Part shown: positions 6,341-14,600 of the stretch, piece after piece
Layout: each line of letters begins with the position of its first letter
How positions within the stretch are numbered: the stretch's first letter is position 1
From: Paenibacillus ginsengihumi DSM 21568
GTDB taxonomy: Bacteria > Bacillota > Bacilli > Paenibacillales > NBRC-103111
Direction: 5' to 3'
Length of the DNA: 64,000 nt
Assembly (NCBI RefSeq): GCF_000380965.1
Contig: NZ_KB905549.1
Coordinates: 186,131 to 250,130 of the forward strand
The notes under the pieces: model-generated
Databases searched by the model: none
What the model was told of the DNA's origin: nothing
Seen by the model: only the letters and a program-made list of their open reading frames with translations
Program-made: the position numbers and the translations under genes

Positions 6341-8141
6341 GCCCTTCTATCGAAAGCCCAAACCGCCCAAGGCGCGCAAACCGATCCTCGAGCGCTTTCC
6401 GTTCACGTGGTTTCCGTTTACGCTTGTGCGCAGCCTGATCCTGTTCCTGATCGACGTCGTCCAGATGACGCGCCAACAAATCGAGCGGAGCATCCGCATG
6501 CAGCTGATGCTGACGTTCGCCGTCTGCCTTGCCGCCGCCTTCGCCGCCTACGGTCTCAGCTCGGCCTTGTTCGGGCAGGTCAAGAAGGAGCCGGTCATCG
6601 ATTACTCGCAAGGGGTCAGCCGCATCGACAGGGATGCCCGGCAGTTGGCCCGCATGTTGGAGCCCGTCCCGGACGAGAACGAGGACGAGGAAATCGAGGA
6701 ATTCTACGAGGAGGAAATCCCCAATCTCCCGGCCGGAAGCGAAGCTGTGGAGAGCAGCGATGCGCAGGAGCCGGCTTCAGGCAGCGAGGCGGCGGCGCCG
6801 ACTTCCCCGGGCTACGGCTCCTCAAACCAGCCGCCCCTGGCGCAGCGCAGCACCGCAGCTGCAGAGCTCTCCGAAGCCAAGCAGCGGGAGAAAAGCGCCA
6901 GAACGGAGGCACGACGCCAACAGGATGAAATGCGCCGCAAGCATTTTCTCGAAGAAGTCGAGCGTCTCGCCAAATATGAACATTTGAAAATTACGATTAC
7001 CGATCTGGAGGGTAAAGCGCTGTTTCGCAGCGACAATGCGACGGAGACGACGGTCGACGTGCATACGGTGATCCGCAATGCGATGGATTCCCGCTACAAC
7101 AGCTTATCCAACCAGCGCCAGGAATTTTCCAGCTTCTACCCCGTGACCTACAACGGGCAAAAATCGTACCTGATCGTCTCCGGCATACCCGAGCCGTATA
7201 TCAGCTACCGCAAGGGCTCCAGCCCCGTCTCGATGCTGTCTGCGCTGGCCTTGTTTATTTTTTTGTTCTATTATTTGACGCGCCAAAAAATGCGATACAT
7301 CGAGGAGCTTGCGGGCGGTCTGCGCATCGTGGCGACAGGCAATCTGGATTACCGCGTGCAGGAGCGGTCGCAGGACGAGCTGGGCGCGCTGGCCCGCGAC
7401 ATGAACCTGATGGCCGAGCAGCTGCAGCGCAAGATCGAGGAAGAACGCCGCGCGGAGCGGCTGAAGAACGAGCTCGTCACCAATGTCTCGCACGATCTGC
7501 GCACGCCGCTTACCCTGATCATGGGCTATTTGCGCCTGCTTCACGACAAAAGCTATGAAACGCCCGAGCAGGCGGCCAGCTATGTCAGCATCGCCTACAG
7601 CAAGGCGGAGAAGCTGAAGGCGCTGATCGACGATCTGTTCGAATATACGAAGCTGTCCAATCAGGACGTGCCGCTGAACCGCCGGGGCACTGCCATGAAC
7701 GATCTGCTGGAGCAGCTCCTCGAGGAGCATGTGACGATCGCCGAGGAGCAGCAGCTGTCGATCGTCCGCAGCATTCCGCATGACAAGCTGTTCGTGCAGA
7801 TCGATGTCGACAAGATGATCCGCGTCTTCGAGAATTTGCTCGGCAACGCCATCAAATACAGCGAGAAGCCGGGAACGGTGACGGTCGGAATGGCCGCAGA
7901 GAAGCGCCATGTAGTGATCCGCATCAGCAACAAGGCCGACCCGCTGACCGGGGAGGAGCTGAGCCGCCTGTTCGACCGGTTCTACCGGGTAGACAAGGCC
8001 AGATCGTCCGATACCGGCGGCTCGGGCCTGGGGCTGGCCATCGCCAAAAGCATCGTCGAGGCGCATGGCGGCACGATCTGGGCGGAGTCGGAGAACAAGG
8101 AGATTCACTTTTACGTCAAGCTGCCGCGCTTTAACACCTAA
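6333..8141 (+). CDS. Membrane sensor histidine kinase (VanS-like)
   Basis: Partner kinase of the preceding regulator, 602 residues. It starts at TTG 6333 inside the regulator's last codons. Order: Pro/Lys-rich cytosolic N-terminus, membrane segment (about 52-74), extracytoplasmic region (75-300), second membrane segment (300-320), HAMP (NLDYRVQERSQDELGALARD), HisKA with phospho-accepting His near 387 in VSHDLRTPLTL, and HATPase_c (NLLGNAIKYSE, GGSGLGLAIAKSIVEAHGG). The sensor region is unusual: an acidic stretch (DENEDEEIEEFYEEE), then an Ala/Ser/Pro-rich linker and a charged helical segment. The signal is unknown. Confidence 0.92.
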   Translation: MNRPFYRKPKPPKARKPILERFPFTWFPFTLVRSLILFLIDVVQMTRQQIERSIRMQLMLTFAVCLAAAFAAYGLSSALFGQVKKEPVIDYSQGVSRIDRDARQLARMLEPVPDENEDEEIEEFYEEEIPNLPAGSEAVESSDAQEPASGSEAAAPTSPGYGSSNQPPLAQRSTAAAELSEAKQREKSARTEARRQQDEMRRKHFLEEVERLAKYEHLKITITDLEGKALFRSDNATETTVDVHTVIRNAMDSRYNSLSNQRQEFSSFYPVTYNGQKSYLIVSGIPEPYISYRKGSSPVSMLSALALFIFLFYYLTRQKMRYIEELAGGLRIVATGNLDYRVQERSQDELGALARDMNLMAEQLQRKIEEERRAERLKNELVTNVSHDLRTPLTLIMGYLRLLHDKSYETPEQAASYVSIAYSKAEKLKALIDDLFEYTKLSNQDVPLNRRGTAMNDLLEQLLEEHVTIAEEQQLSIVRSIPHDKLFVQIDVDKMIRVFENLLGNAIKYSEKPGTVTVGMAAEKRHVVIRISNKADPLTGEELSRLFDRFYRVDKARSSDTGGSGLGLAIAKSIVEAHGGTIWAESENKEIHFYVKLPRFNT

Positions 8142-8268
8142 GCCGCGTTCGTTCCATGCCGGTGCTGCCTTCACCTGCTTGCGCCCCTCGCCCCGGCATG
8201 GCGCTTCGCCTCATCCTCCCCTGACTCGGCCGGCCCGGCGCTTTTCGCGCTGCACATCTGCGGCGCCC

Positions 8269-8307
8269 GGCCGCCTGCGCACGCATAGCGCAGGCGGCCT
8301 TGTTTTT
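8269..8307 (+). terminator. Rho-independent terminator after the kinase gene
   Basis: Perfect 12-bp stem GGCCGCCTGCGC/GCGCAGGCGGCC (8269-8280 and 8288-8299) followed by TTGTTTTTG. Confidence 0.9.
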
Positions 8308-8368
8308 GTTACAATGCAAAGAGAATCGCAAGTGAGAACATGGACACGACGGATGGAGGAGACGAAAC

Positions 8369-9169
8369 ATGCCCGGATTTTTGCTCGATCTTGACGGGAC
8401 GCTGTATCACGGGGACCGGCCGATTCCTCACGCCGCGGATTTTGTCGCGTCGCTGAGGAAGGAAGGCAACCCCTTCCTGTTCGTAACCAACAATTCTTCG
8501 CGAGAGCCGGAGCAGGTAGCGGCCCATCTGCGGGCAACGGGCATCGACGCCCGGCCGGAAGAGGTGCTGACGTCGTCGCAAGCCGCGGCGCTGTTCGTGC
8601 GGGAGCAGCAGTGGGGCGACCGGGTATACTGCATCGGAGAAGCCGGCCTGCGCGCGGAGCTGCGAAGGTGCGGGTTCATCCTGCAGGACGAGACGGCAGC
8701 CGGGGTGGAAGCGGGGACGGCCGATGCCGTCGTCCAGGGCATTGACCGCAGCTTCGACTACGCCAAGCTGCTCGCCGCCGTCCGGCACATTCGCGCGGGC
8801 GCCCGGTATGTGCTGACGAACCCGGATCATCTGCTGCCGTGGAACGGCGAGCTGACGCCGGGGGCCGGGTCGATCGCGGCAGCCATCGAGCGCGCGGCGG
8901 AATGCGCGCCGGTTGTGATCGGCAAGCCTTCGCCGATCATCATGCGCTACGCGATTGCCCGCCTCGGCCTGGACGCCCGCGACATCTGGGTCGTCGGCGA
9001 CAATCTGCGCACCGACATCGCCGGCGGCGCGAACGCCGGCTGCCGCACCGCGCTCGTCCTGACGGGGCTCGTCGCGGAGCGGGACGCCGCAGAGCGGCTG
9101 CGGGAAAGCGCCGTGCAGCCGGACCTGGTGTGCCGCGATTTGGCCGACCTGCGGGCACAGCTATCTTAA
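8369..9169 (+). CDS. HAD-IIA family phosphatase (NagD-like)
   Basis: Cytosolic phosphatase of 266 residues in the NagD/4-nitrophenylphosphatase branch of HAD hydrolases. Motif I LLDLDGTLYHG at the N-terminus, motif II VTNNSS, the conserved Lys in IGKPSP and motif III WVVGDNLRTDIAGG are all present, with a C2-type cap between motifs II and III. The start ATG 8369 follows GGAGGAGA. It stands alone downstream of a terminator. A second, divergent member of the same family lies at 20584-21354. The substrate is likely a small sugar or nucleotide phosphate. Confidence 0.88.
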   Translation: MPGFLLDLDGTLYHGDRPIPHAADFVASLRKEGNPFLFVTNNSSREPEQVAAHLRATGIDARPEEVLTSSQAAALFVREQQWGDRVYCIGEAGLRAELRRCGFILQDETAAGVEAGTADAVVQGIDRSFDYAKLLAAVRHIRAGARYVLTNPDHLLPWNGELTPGAGSIAAAIERAAECAPVVIGKPSPIIMRYAIARLGLDARDIWVVGDNLRTDIAGGANAGCRTALVLTGLVAERDAAERLRESAVQPDLVCRDLADLRAQLS

Positions 9170-9196
9170 ATTACTGTAAATCCGCGGGCTGCGCAT

Positions 9197-9225
9197 TTGC
9201 CCTGACCTGGGAAGTAGAATATAAT
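9197..9225 (+). promoter_or_regulatory. Sigma-A promoter for the LysR/PHP unit
   Basis: TTGCCC (9197-9202), 17-base spacer, TATAAT (9220-9225), about 135 bases upstream of the LysR start codon. Confidence 0.55.
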
Positions 9226-9360
9226 AAAAACAGCCAAGAAATTGCGTTTATACCATTAGCCGCCTCGATAAAAATTCGTTATTCGCACCAGGCAATCAGC
9301 TGTGTTGTACGGATGGAGCGCGGCCGCTTGGACGAATCGTGCAAGGAGGGGAGGAACGAC

Positions 9361-10263
9361 GTGAACCTGAACCAATTGGAAACGCTCATAACCATCTCCA
9401 AGACGATGAGCTTCCGCAAAGCGGGCGAAATTTTGAATTTGACCCAGCCGGCGGTGTCCGCGCAGATCAAGAGTCTCGAGGACGAATTCAAGACCGTGCT
9501 GATCGACCGCAACCAGCCGGTCACCTTGACCGACAGCGGCAAAGTGTTTCTCGAGCATGCGGAGATCATCTTGCAGACGGTGGAAGACCTGAAGCAGCGG
9601 CTGCTCGATTTGAATCAGACGCCGCAAGGCCATATTCACCTGGGAACGACGACGTCGATCGCCATTCAAATTTTGCCGCGCGTCTTATCGTACTTCCAGA
9701 ATCAGTTCCCGCTGATCAAAACAACGATACATTCCATGACAACCTCGCAAATTATGCAGAGCGTCGAGAACGGCTCGATCGATATCGGCATCACCTATTT
9801 GTTCGACAAGCATCCGGCCCTGGAAAGCTCGGTGCTCTACTACGATACGTTCGAGCTTGTCGTTGCTCCGGAGCATCCGCTTGCCCGCTATGCGCACATC
9901 CCCATCGAACAGCTGCACGAGCTGCCTCTGATCATGCTCTCGCCGGAGACGGCGGGCCGCCGTTTTGTCGATCAGATTTTGAAGCAGATGTACATAACGC
10001 CGCAGGTCGTGATGGAGCTGTCCAGCAGCGAGGAAGTCAAGCGGATGGTCGAGCTGAATTTGGGCGCGGCCATTATTTCCAAGATGTCGATTCAGAATGA
10101 GCTGCGACTGGGCACACTGAAGACGATCATGGTCAACGAGCTGGCCATCAGCCATCCCGTCGGCGTCGTGCACAAGTCAGGCCGCTATGTCAGCTCGGCG
10201 CTGCAGCAATTTTTGCAGGATTTGAAAGGGATGCAGGAAATTGATTTCATAGGATCGGAGTGA
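9361..10263 (+). CDS. LysR-family transcriptional regulator
   Basis: DNA-binding regulator of 300 residues. The N-terminal winged helix-turn-helix (FRKAGEILNLTQPAVSAQI) is typical of LysR, followed by a linker helix and a periplasmic-binding-like effector domain (about 90-295). The start is GTG 9361 with AAGGAGGGGAGG upstream. The open frame extends much further 5-prime, but that part is out of frame with any homologous sequence and overlaps the HAD gene. Co-transcribed with the PHP phosphatase, whose start lies 7 bases after its stop. Effector and targets are unknown; CysL/CbbR-like members are alternatives. Confidence 0.92.
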   Translation: MNLNQLETLITISKTMSFRKAGEILNLTQPAVSAQIKSLEDEFKTVLIDRNQPVTLTDSGKVFLEHAEIILQTVEDLKQRLLDLNQTPQGHIHLGTTTSIAIQILPRVLSYFQNQFPLIKTTIHSMTTSQIMQSVENGSIDIGITYLFDKHPALESSVLYYDTFELVVAPEHPLARYAHIPIEQLHELPLIMLSPETAGRRFVDQILKQMYITPQVVMELSSSEEVKRMVELNLGAAIISKMSIQNELRLGTLKTIMVNELAISHPVGVVHKSGRYVSSALQQFLQDLKGMQEIDFIGSE

Positions 10264-10270
10264 GGAGCGC

Positions 10271-11077
10271 ATGAAATTTGATTTGCATACGCATCACAAG
10301 CGGTGCGGCCACGCGGTCGGCACGATCCGCGATTATATTGAAGCCGGCATATCCCGCGGCTTGTCCGTGATCGGCATTTCCGACCATTCGCCTTATTTTG
10401 CAAGCGAGCTCGATCAGGAGCAGCCGGGAATCGCCATGGCCAAGAGCGAGTTCGCCCGTTACGTGGAAGAGGTGCTTTCCTTAAAAGAGGAATACAAAGG
10501 AAAAATCGATGTGCTGCTTGGCGTGGAATCCGACTTTTTCCCGGAGCATGCGGAGCTCTACCGGCAAATCTACGAAGGCTATCCCTTCGATTATATTATC
10601 GGCTCGGTGCACTTGTCCGGGGGTGTCAGCATCTTCAACAAGAAGCGCTGGAACGGACTCACCGAAGAGCAGAAGGTCGAGCAAAAAGAAATTTATTACG
10701 ACCTCATCGAGCAATCGGCCAAGAGCGGGATGTTCCAGATTCTCGGCCATATCGATGCGATGCGCGGCTTTTATCCGGCCTTCTCCGAGATTAAGACGGA
10801 AGCGGTGGACCGCACGCTGAAGACGATCGGGGAATGCGGCATCGCGATCGAGATCAATACGTCCGGCAAAACGAAGGACTGCGGCGGCTGGTATCCGATC
10901 GACGCCATTCTGGAGCGGGCGCTGCACTACGGCGTGAAGGTCACGTTCGGCTCCGACGCCCACAAGCCCGAGCGGGTCGGCGACGACTGGGACGAGGTGG
11001 CCGCGAGACTGAAGGAGATCGGATACCGCGAGTGGGTCTATTACAAAGAGAAGCAAATGCAGGTTGTACCGCTTTGA
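10271..11077 (+). CDS. PHP-domain phosphatase, histidinol-phosphatase (HisJ/HisK) type
   Basis: Metal-dependent phosphoesterase of 268 residues in the PHP superfamily. The N-terminal FDLHTHHKRCGHA, the ISDHSPYF motif, the GVESDFFPEH strand, LGHIDAMRGF and FGSDAHKPE supply the usual His/Asp/Glu metal ligands. HisJ-type members remove phosphate from histidinol phosphate in histidine biosynthesis; no other his gene is nearby, so the role here is inferred from the family only. The start ATG 10271 has GAGGAG just upstream. Second gene of the LysR unit, followed by a strong terminator. Confidence 0.85.
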   Translation: MKFDLHTHHKRCGHAVGTIRDYIEAGISRGLSVIGISDHSPYFASELDQEQPGIAMAKSEFARYVEEVLSLKEEYKGKIDVLLGVESDFFPEHAELYRQIYEGYPFDYIIGSVHLSGGVSIFNKKRWNGLTEEQKVEQKEIYYDLIEQSAKSGMFQILGHIDAMRGFYPAFSEIKTEAVDRTLKTIGECGIAIEINTSGKTKDCGGWYPIDAILERALHYGVKVTFGSDAHKPERVGDDWDEVAARLKEIGYREWVYYKEKQMQVVPL

Positions 11078-11087
11078 GCCGCGGCAT

Positions 11088-11141
11088 AATGCCTGTTCGG
11101 CGATGCGAACGTTTCGAGCATCGCCGAACAGGCATTTTTTT
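11088..11141 (+). terminator. Rho-independent terminator after the PHP gene
   Basis: Stem AATGCCTGTTCGGCGATGC / GCATCGCCGAACAGGCATT around an 11-base loop, followed by a run of T. Confidence 0.95.
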
Positions 11142-11259
11142 CGCGTATTTAAGCGCTTCTCCCGCCGGCAGCATCCGACCCGGCATGGACACGATGACCT
11201 GCCGGGCCGGTGAACAGCCTCCTGGCATGGCATCGTCGACGCTAAAGATCGGGCTCAGG

Positions 11260-12033
11260 CTATTGGACCTGAGACGCCCCTGCGTCGTTCGAGATTTGCC
11301 CGGCGGAAGCCTGCGGAGCCGCAGTTTGGCCGATCGCCCCCGTCACGTAGTCGCTTGCCCAATTGACCATGCCGTCCATGAGCATCAGCACCAGATTGAC
11401 GACATCCTTGTCCGTCAGGCCGCCGCCCGCTTGGGAGCTGACGAAGTTCGACGTCTTCGCTTCGAGGGCGAGGATCATCGTCTTCAGCTGCAAAAAATCG
11501 CCCGCCAGCGAAGCAACCGACATATAAGAGCCCGCTGGTTGATTTTGCCCCTGGCCTTGCGGCTGGTTTTGTCCTTGACCGGCAGCTTGTCCTCCCCCTC
11601 TGTTCGCTCCCTGGCCTTGGCCTTGCCTGTTCCGGCCCCGGCCTTGAGCCTGGCCCTGACCCTGTCCCTGGCTTTGCATCGCATCTTGCTCCTGCCCCTG
11701 CTCCTGTCCTTGGCTTTGCATCGCATCTTGCTCCTGCCCTTGCTCTTGCCCTTGCCCCTGCCTTGAATCTTGTCCTTGGGCTCCGCCCTGCTGATCCTGG
11801 CCCTGACCGGCTCCTTGCTCGCGAACAGCCCTCTGCTCCCGCCCCTGCCTGCCGTCTTGAGCTTGCTGTCCCATGTCTCCTTGCCCTTGTTGCCCTTGGC
11901 CCGGACCGCTCTGGTCGGCCCTTCTGTTTTTTTGCTCCAACATCTGCCTCATCGCGGCGATTTCCTGCATAAGGATGGCATTTTGCTCGGAAACCGCCTG
12001 AATTTGCGCCATCATTTCTTGTGATCTGATCAT
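11260..12033 (-). CDS. Gly/Gln-rich low-complexity protein of the germination operon
   Basis: Protein of 257 residues in three parts: an N-terminal coiled-coil-like helix (1-37), a 110-residue region almost wholly of Gly, Gln, Asp, Glu, Arg and Ala with repeated GQGQ, QEQGQEQDAMQSQ and GQNQP units, and a compact C-terminal domain (about 165-240; LTDKDVVNLVLMLMDGMVNWA). I do not recognise the family. The start ATG 12033 follows GGGAGG. It lies 67 bases after the 48-codon gene downstream of gerAC on the same strand with no clear terminator between, so it may be a sporulation or germination protein, perhaps coat- or membrane-associated; that is inference. Confidence 0.75.
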   Translation of the reverse strand: MIRSQEMMAQIQAVSEQNAILMQEIAAMRQMLEQKNRRADQSGPGQGQQGQGDMGQQAQDGRQGREQRAVREQGAGQGQDQQGGAQGQDSRQGQGQEQGQEQDAMQSQGQEQGQEQDAMQSQGQGQGQAQGRGRNRQGQGQGANRGGGQAAGQGQNQPQGQGQNQPAGSYMSVASLAGDFLQLKTMILALEAKTSNFVSSQAGGGLTDKDVVNLVLMLMDGMVNWASDYVTGAIGQTAAPQASAGQISNDAGASQVQ

Positions 12034-12100
12034 AAACGGATTCCTCCCTTTCTCCTAAGTATTCGCTTAGCGCAGAAATTCACGCAGACGTCATGCCCTG

Positions 12101-12247
12101 TTAGTTATTTCCATTTTTCCACGGAGGATCGCCATATTCATGCAGCTTCCGGTTGAGCTTATAGATCGTCCAAGGAATCAGCCCGCTGAGCGCAGCGCAG
12201 AAGAGAACCTTGCCGGTTGGAATCATTTCGTACAGTTGCTTGAGCAT
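12101..12247 (-). CDS. Small single-pass membrane protein downstream of gerAC
   Basis: 48 codons from ATG 12247 to TAA 12101. The protein begins MLKQLYEMIPTGKVLF, has one hydrophobic segment (about residues 9-27) and a polar tail ending in PPWKNGNN. AGGTGA, which includes the gerAC stop codon, serves as the ribosome site 6-8 bases upstream, so translation is coupled to gerAC. Many ger operons carry a short fourth membrane gene (a D subunit) that modulates the receptor; this one is shorter than usual. It is easy to overlook because of its size. Confidence 0.65.
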   Translation of the reverse strand: MLKQLYEMIPTGKVLFCAALSGLIPWTIYKLNRKLHEYGDPPWKNGNN

Positions 12248-12253
12248 CTTTCG

Positions 12254-13474
12254 TCACCTGGTCATTTTGGCTTTGTTAATCGTCCCGTAGCGGCGCAGCT
12301 TGACTTTGGCTTCAACGGTAATTTCCGATGCGGCGAATAAACGCCTACCGTGTTCCCAATCAGGCTCGATTTGTTTCCATACGCGATAATGATCCTGACG
12401 CAGCTTGTCGCCGAAGCCGGCGACGTCTTTGCCGAACTCCTTCTGCATTTTACGAATCGTATCTTGAGCCAGGCGCACAATCTCGTTAGCGATGATTTCC
12501 TCTATCTCATCGATCGTTTTCAATTTGGTCAAATCCCGGCTGGAGAACGTTTCGGCAAGGCTTCCTTCAGCCGAGATACGCACGTGAAATTTAGGCCGCA
12601 TCGGGTCGCTGACATCCGCACGGATCGTCCGCGAAGTCTGCTCATTCTCGAAGTTGGACAATCGGCCGTCCAGCTTGAAGTTGACGATGCCGCCCTTGAT
12701 TTTGGCATTCAAATAATTAAGCCCTTCCGTCTCTTCCTCACCCAGAAATCCGACGAACGTATTCGTTTTGCCGTCCATGATAGCGGCGCCCGCCACCTTG
12801 ACCCCGTCGCCTTGACCGACGATCCGCTGAACGACATAGCTCTCTTCCCGAAGCAGATGCTCATGGATGTCGCCGATCCTCGTCTCCGGAAGCATTCTGG
12901 CATTTTCTTTTTGATTTTTCGTAATCGAATCGATATACATCGCATTGACCTTCTCGGTTCGCGGAACGAGCTCCAGCACCCTGCGGGCCTCTCCTTTGGA
13001 GATCATCACCTTCGTCTCGCGGCGCATCCCCGGATCGCGAATATAAAAATCAAGGATGTCGGCAAAGCCCTTTTTGGCAACCTCCTCGGAAACGACAATG
13101 ACTTTCAAATGCTCGAAATAAGGCGAACGGCTGGCCCGTACGGCTATTTCTCTTTTGATTTGCGCCATTTCATCGCCCTGGGAGGTCAAGTTATGAAATC
13201 CGCGGTCTTGCGAGCCGGCGGCCTGGTCTCCCCTGCTGCTGAGAGCTGACGGCACGACGAATTGATAGGTTACCGAATAAAGATTCTTGCCTCTCGGTTT
13301 GTCGGGAGCTTCCCGCACCTCCTTCGAGCGGTCAGCCTTGGATAAGTCGATGGCAACTCCGACAACGAACCCCCGCTCGTCGATCTCCACCCGATCCCAG
13401 CAGCCTGACAAGGTCAGCACGAGCAGCGAGCCGAGCAAAAGCCGCATGAAGCGGCAGTTAATGATTCGTTTCAT
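12254..13474 (-). CDS. gerAC: Spore germination receptor lipoprotein, GerAC family
   Basis: C subunit of a gerA-type nutrient germinant receptor, 406 residues. The signal peptide has the lipobox LTLSGC (Cys near residue 24), followed by the family hallmark WDRVEIDERGFVVGVAID. The remaining three-domain body ends with a Lys/Arg-rich helix. It should be lipid-anchored on the outer face of the spore inner membrane with GerAA and GerAB. The start ATG 13474 lies 17 bases inside the end of gerAB. Length is normal for the family. An extra copy number or specificity label (gerK, gerB) cannot be assigned. Confidence 0.93.
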   Translation of the reverse strand: MKRIINCRFMRLLLGSLLVLTLSGCWDRVEIDERGFVVGVAIDLSKADRSKEVREAPDKPRGKNLYSVTYQFVVPSALSSRGDQAAGSQDRGFHNLTSQGDEMAQIKREIAVRASRSPYFEHLKVIVVSEEVAKKGFADILDFYIRDPGMRRETKVMISKGEARRVLELVPRTEKVNAMYIDSITKNQKENARMLPETRIGDIHEHLLREESYVVQRIVGQGDGVKVAGAAIMDGKTNTFVGFLGEEETEGLNYLNAKIKGGIVNFKLDGRLSNFENEQTSRTIRADVSDPMRPKFHVRISAEGSLAETFSSRDLTKLKTIDEIEEIIANEIVRLAQDTIRKMQKEFGKDVAGFGDKLRQDHYRVWKQIEPDWEHGRRLFAASEITVEAKVKLRRYGTINKAKMTR

Positions 13475-14573
13475 TCGTTCTCACCCCGCGAAGCGATGCG
13501 ATAACCAGCAGCAATAGAGGGATTAAAATAGCTCCTGCGATCCCCATCAGCGCGTTGATCGTTCCCATGAAGGCATTTTCGACAATGTTTTGTCCCAGCA
13601 TGGCAACAAGGTAGATAAGGGGGCCGAGGATACACAACCACGTTATTTTCCGGACGCCTCGATACATCGATTGAAGAAAACTGGCGGCTCCGTCCATCGC
13701 CAAGCATCCGGTATTGAAGATCGCCATATTCCAGATGATGAAGAACAGCGACTCGAATCGTTCGAAGAACTGGCCCGGAATCGTAATCTCTTTGGCCAAT
13801 TCGATGGTCGGATATATGATTTGCGTTACGCCTTCGTGGGAAAAAACCGCAATGCAGTAGAGATAAATAAGCGGATACAAGACAACGGGGAAAATCATGC
13901 CGGCAACCACCGCCTTGGACGCTTGTTCTGGCCGCTGCATGAGGGCCGCGTAGATCAGAACGGTATCAAAGCCCAGCAGCGAGAAGATCGTTTCAAACAT
14001 CCCCTTGCCAATTCCGCGCCAATCCGTAACAAACATCGGCTTTAAATTGTTCAATTCGAAATTGTCGAAGTTCAAAACGATCGCCAGGACCGTAACGACC
14101 ATGGAAAGCGGAAAAAACAGCATATTCAAGCGAATGATCCCTATTCTCTTCCCGCTAACGGCATACTGGATGATCAGCAAAAACATCAGGGCGATCACTT
14201 CAACAGGCGTCTGGTTGAAAATATACTGCTTGGAAATGTCCGCGATCGCCCTGATTTCGTAAGCGACAAACCCCAGGCAATAGAAGATAAATAACCAGGT
14301 GAACAATTGAGCCACCGGCTTGGAAACGAGCAGAGCCGCATATTCGTAATAAGACAGCCTCGGAAAGCGTGCAGGGAGGAGAGCCAACAGCCACGCCGCG
14401 CCGAGAGCGATCAGCCCTGACAGAAGAATGGAAATCCAGCCGTCCGACGATTGCGTCGCTTCCCCTACCGTTCGCGGCAGCGACAGGATGCCGACGCCGA
14501 TGACTTTGGAAGCGATCGCTACGGCCATTTCTTTGCTGCCTATTTCCATATCTCCGTACTCGAACGATTTCAA
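13458..14573 (-). CDS. gerAB: Spore germination receptor permease-like subunit, GerAB family
   Basis: B subunit of the germinant receptor, 371 residues and about ten transmembrane helices of the amino-acid permease fold (APC superfamily). The N-terminal segment VIGVGILSLPRTVGEATQ is the conserved unwound helix that binds the germinant. The start is TTG 14573 with GGAGGTG 8 bases upstream; ATG 14549 is an alternative without a good site. It sits between gerAA (27-base gap) and gerAC (17-base overlap). Located in the inner membrane of the dormant spore. Confidence 0.93.
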   Translation of the reverse strand: MKSFEYGDMEIGSKEMAVAIASKVIGVGILSLPRTVGEATQSSDGWISILLSGLIALGAAWLLALLPARFPRLSYYEYAALLVSKPVAQLFTWLFIFYCLGFVAYEIRAIADISKQYIFNQTPVEVIALMFLLIIQYAVSGKRIGIIRLNMLFFPLSMVVTVLAIVLNFDNFELNNLKPMFVTDWRGIGKGMFETIFSLLGFDTVLIYAALMQRPEQASKAVVAGMIFPVVLYPLIYLYCIAVFSHEGVTQIIYPTIELAKEITIPGQFFERFESLFFIIWNMAIFNTGCLAMDGAASFLQSMYRGVRKITWLCILGPLIYLVAMLGQNIVENAFMGTINALMGIAGAILIPLLLLVIASLRGVRTNETNH

Positions 14574-14600
14574 CAGCTCAACACCTCCGGCGGCACTATG

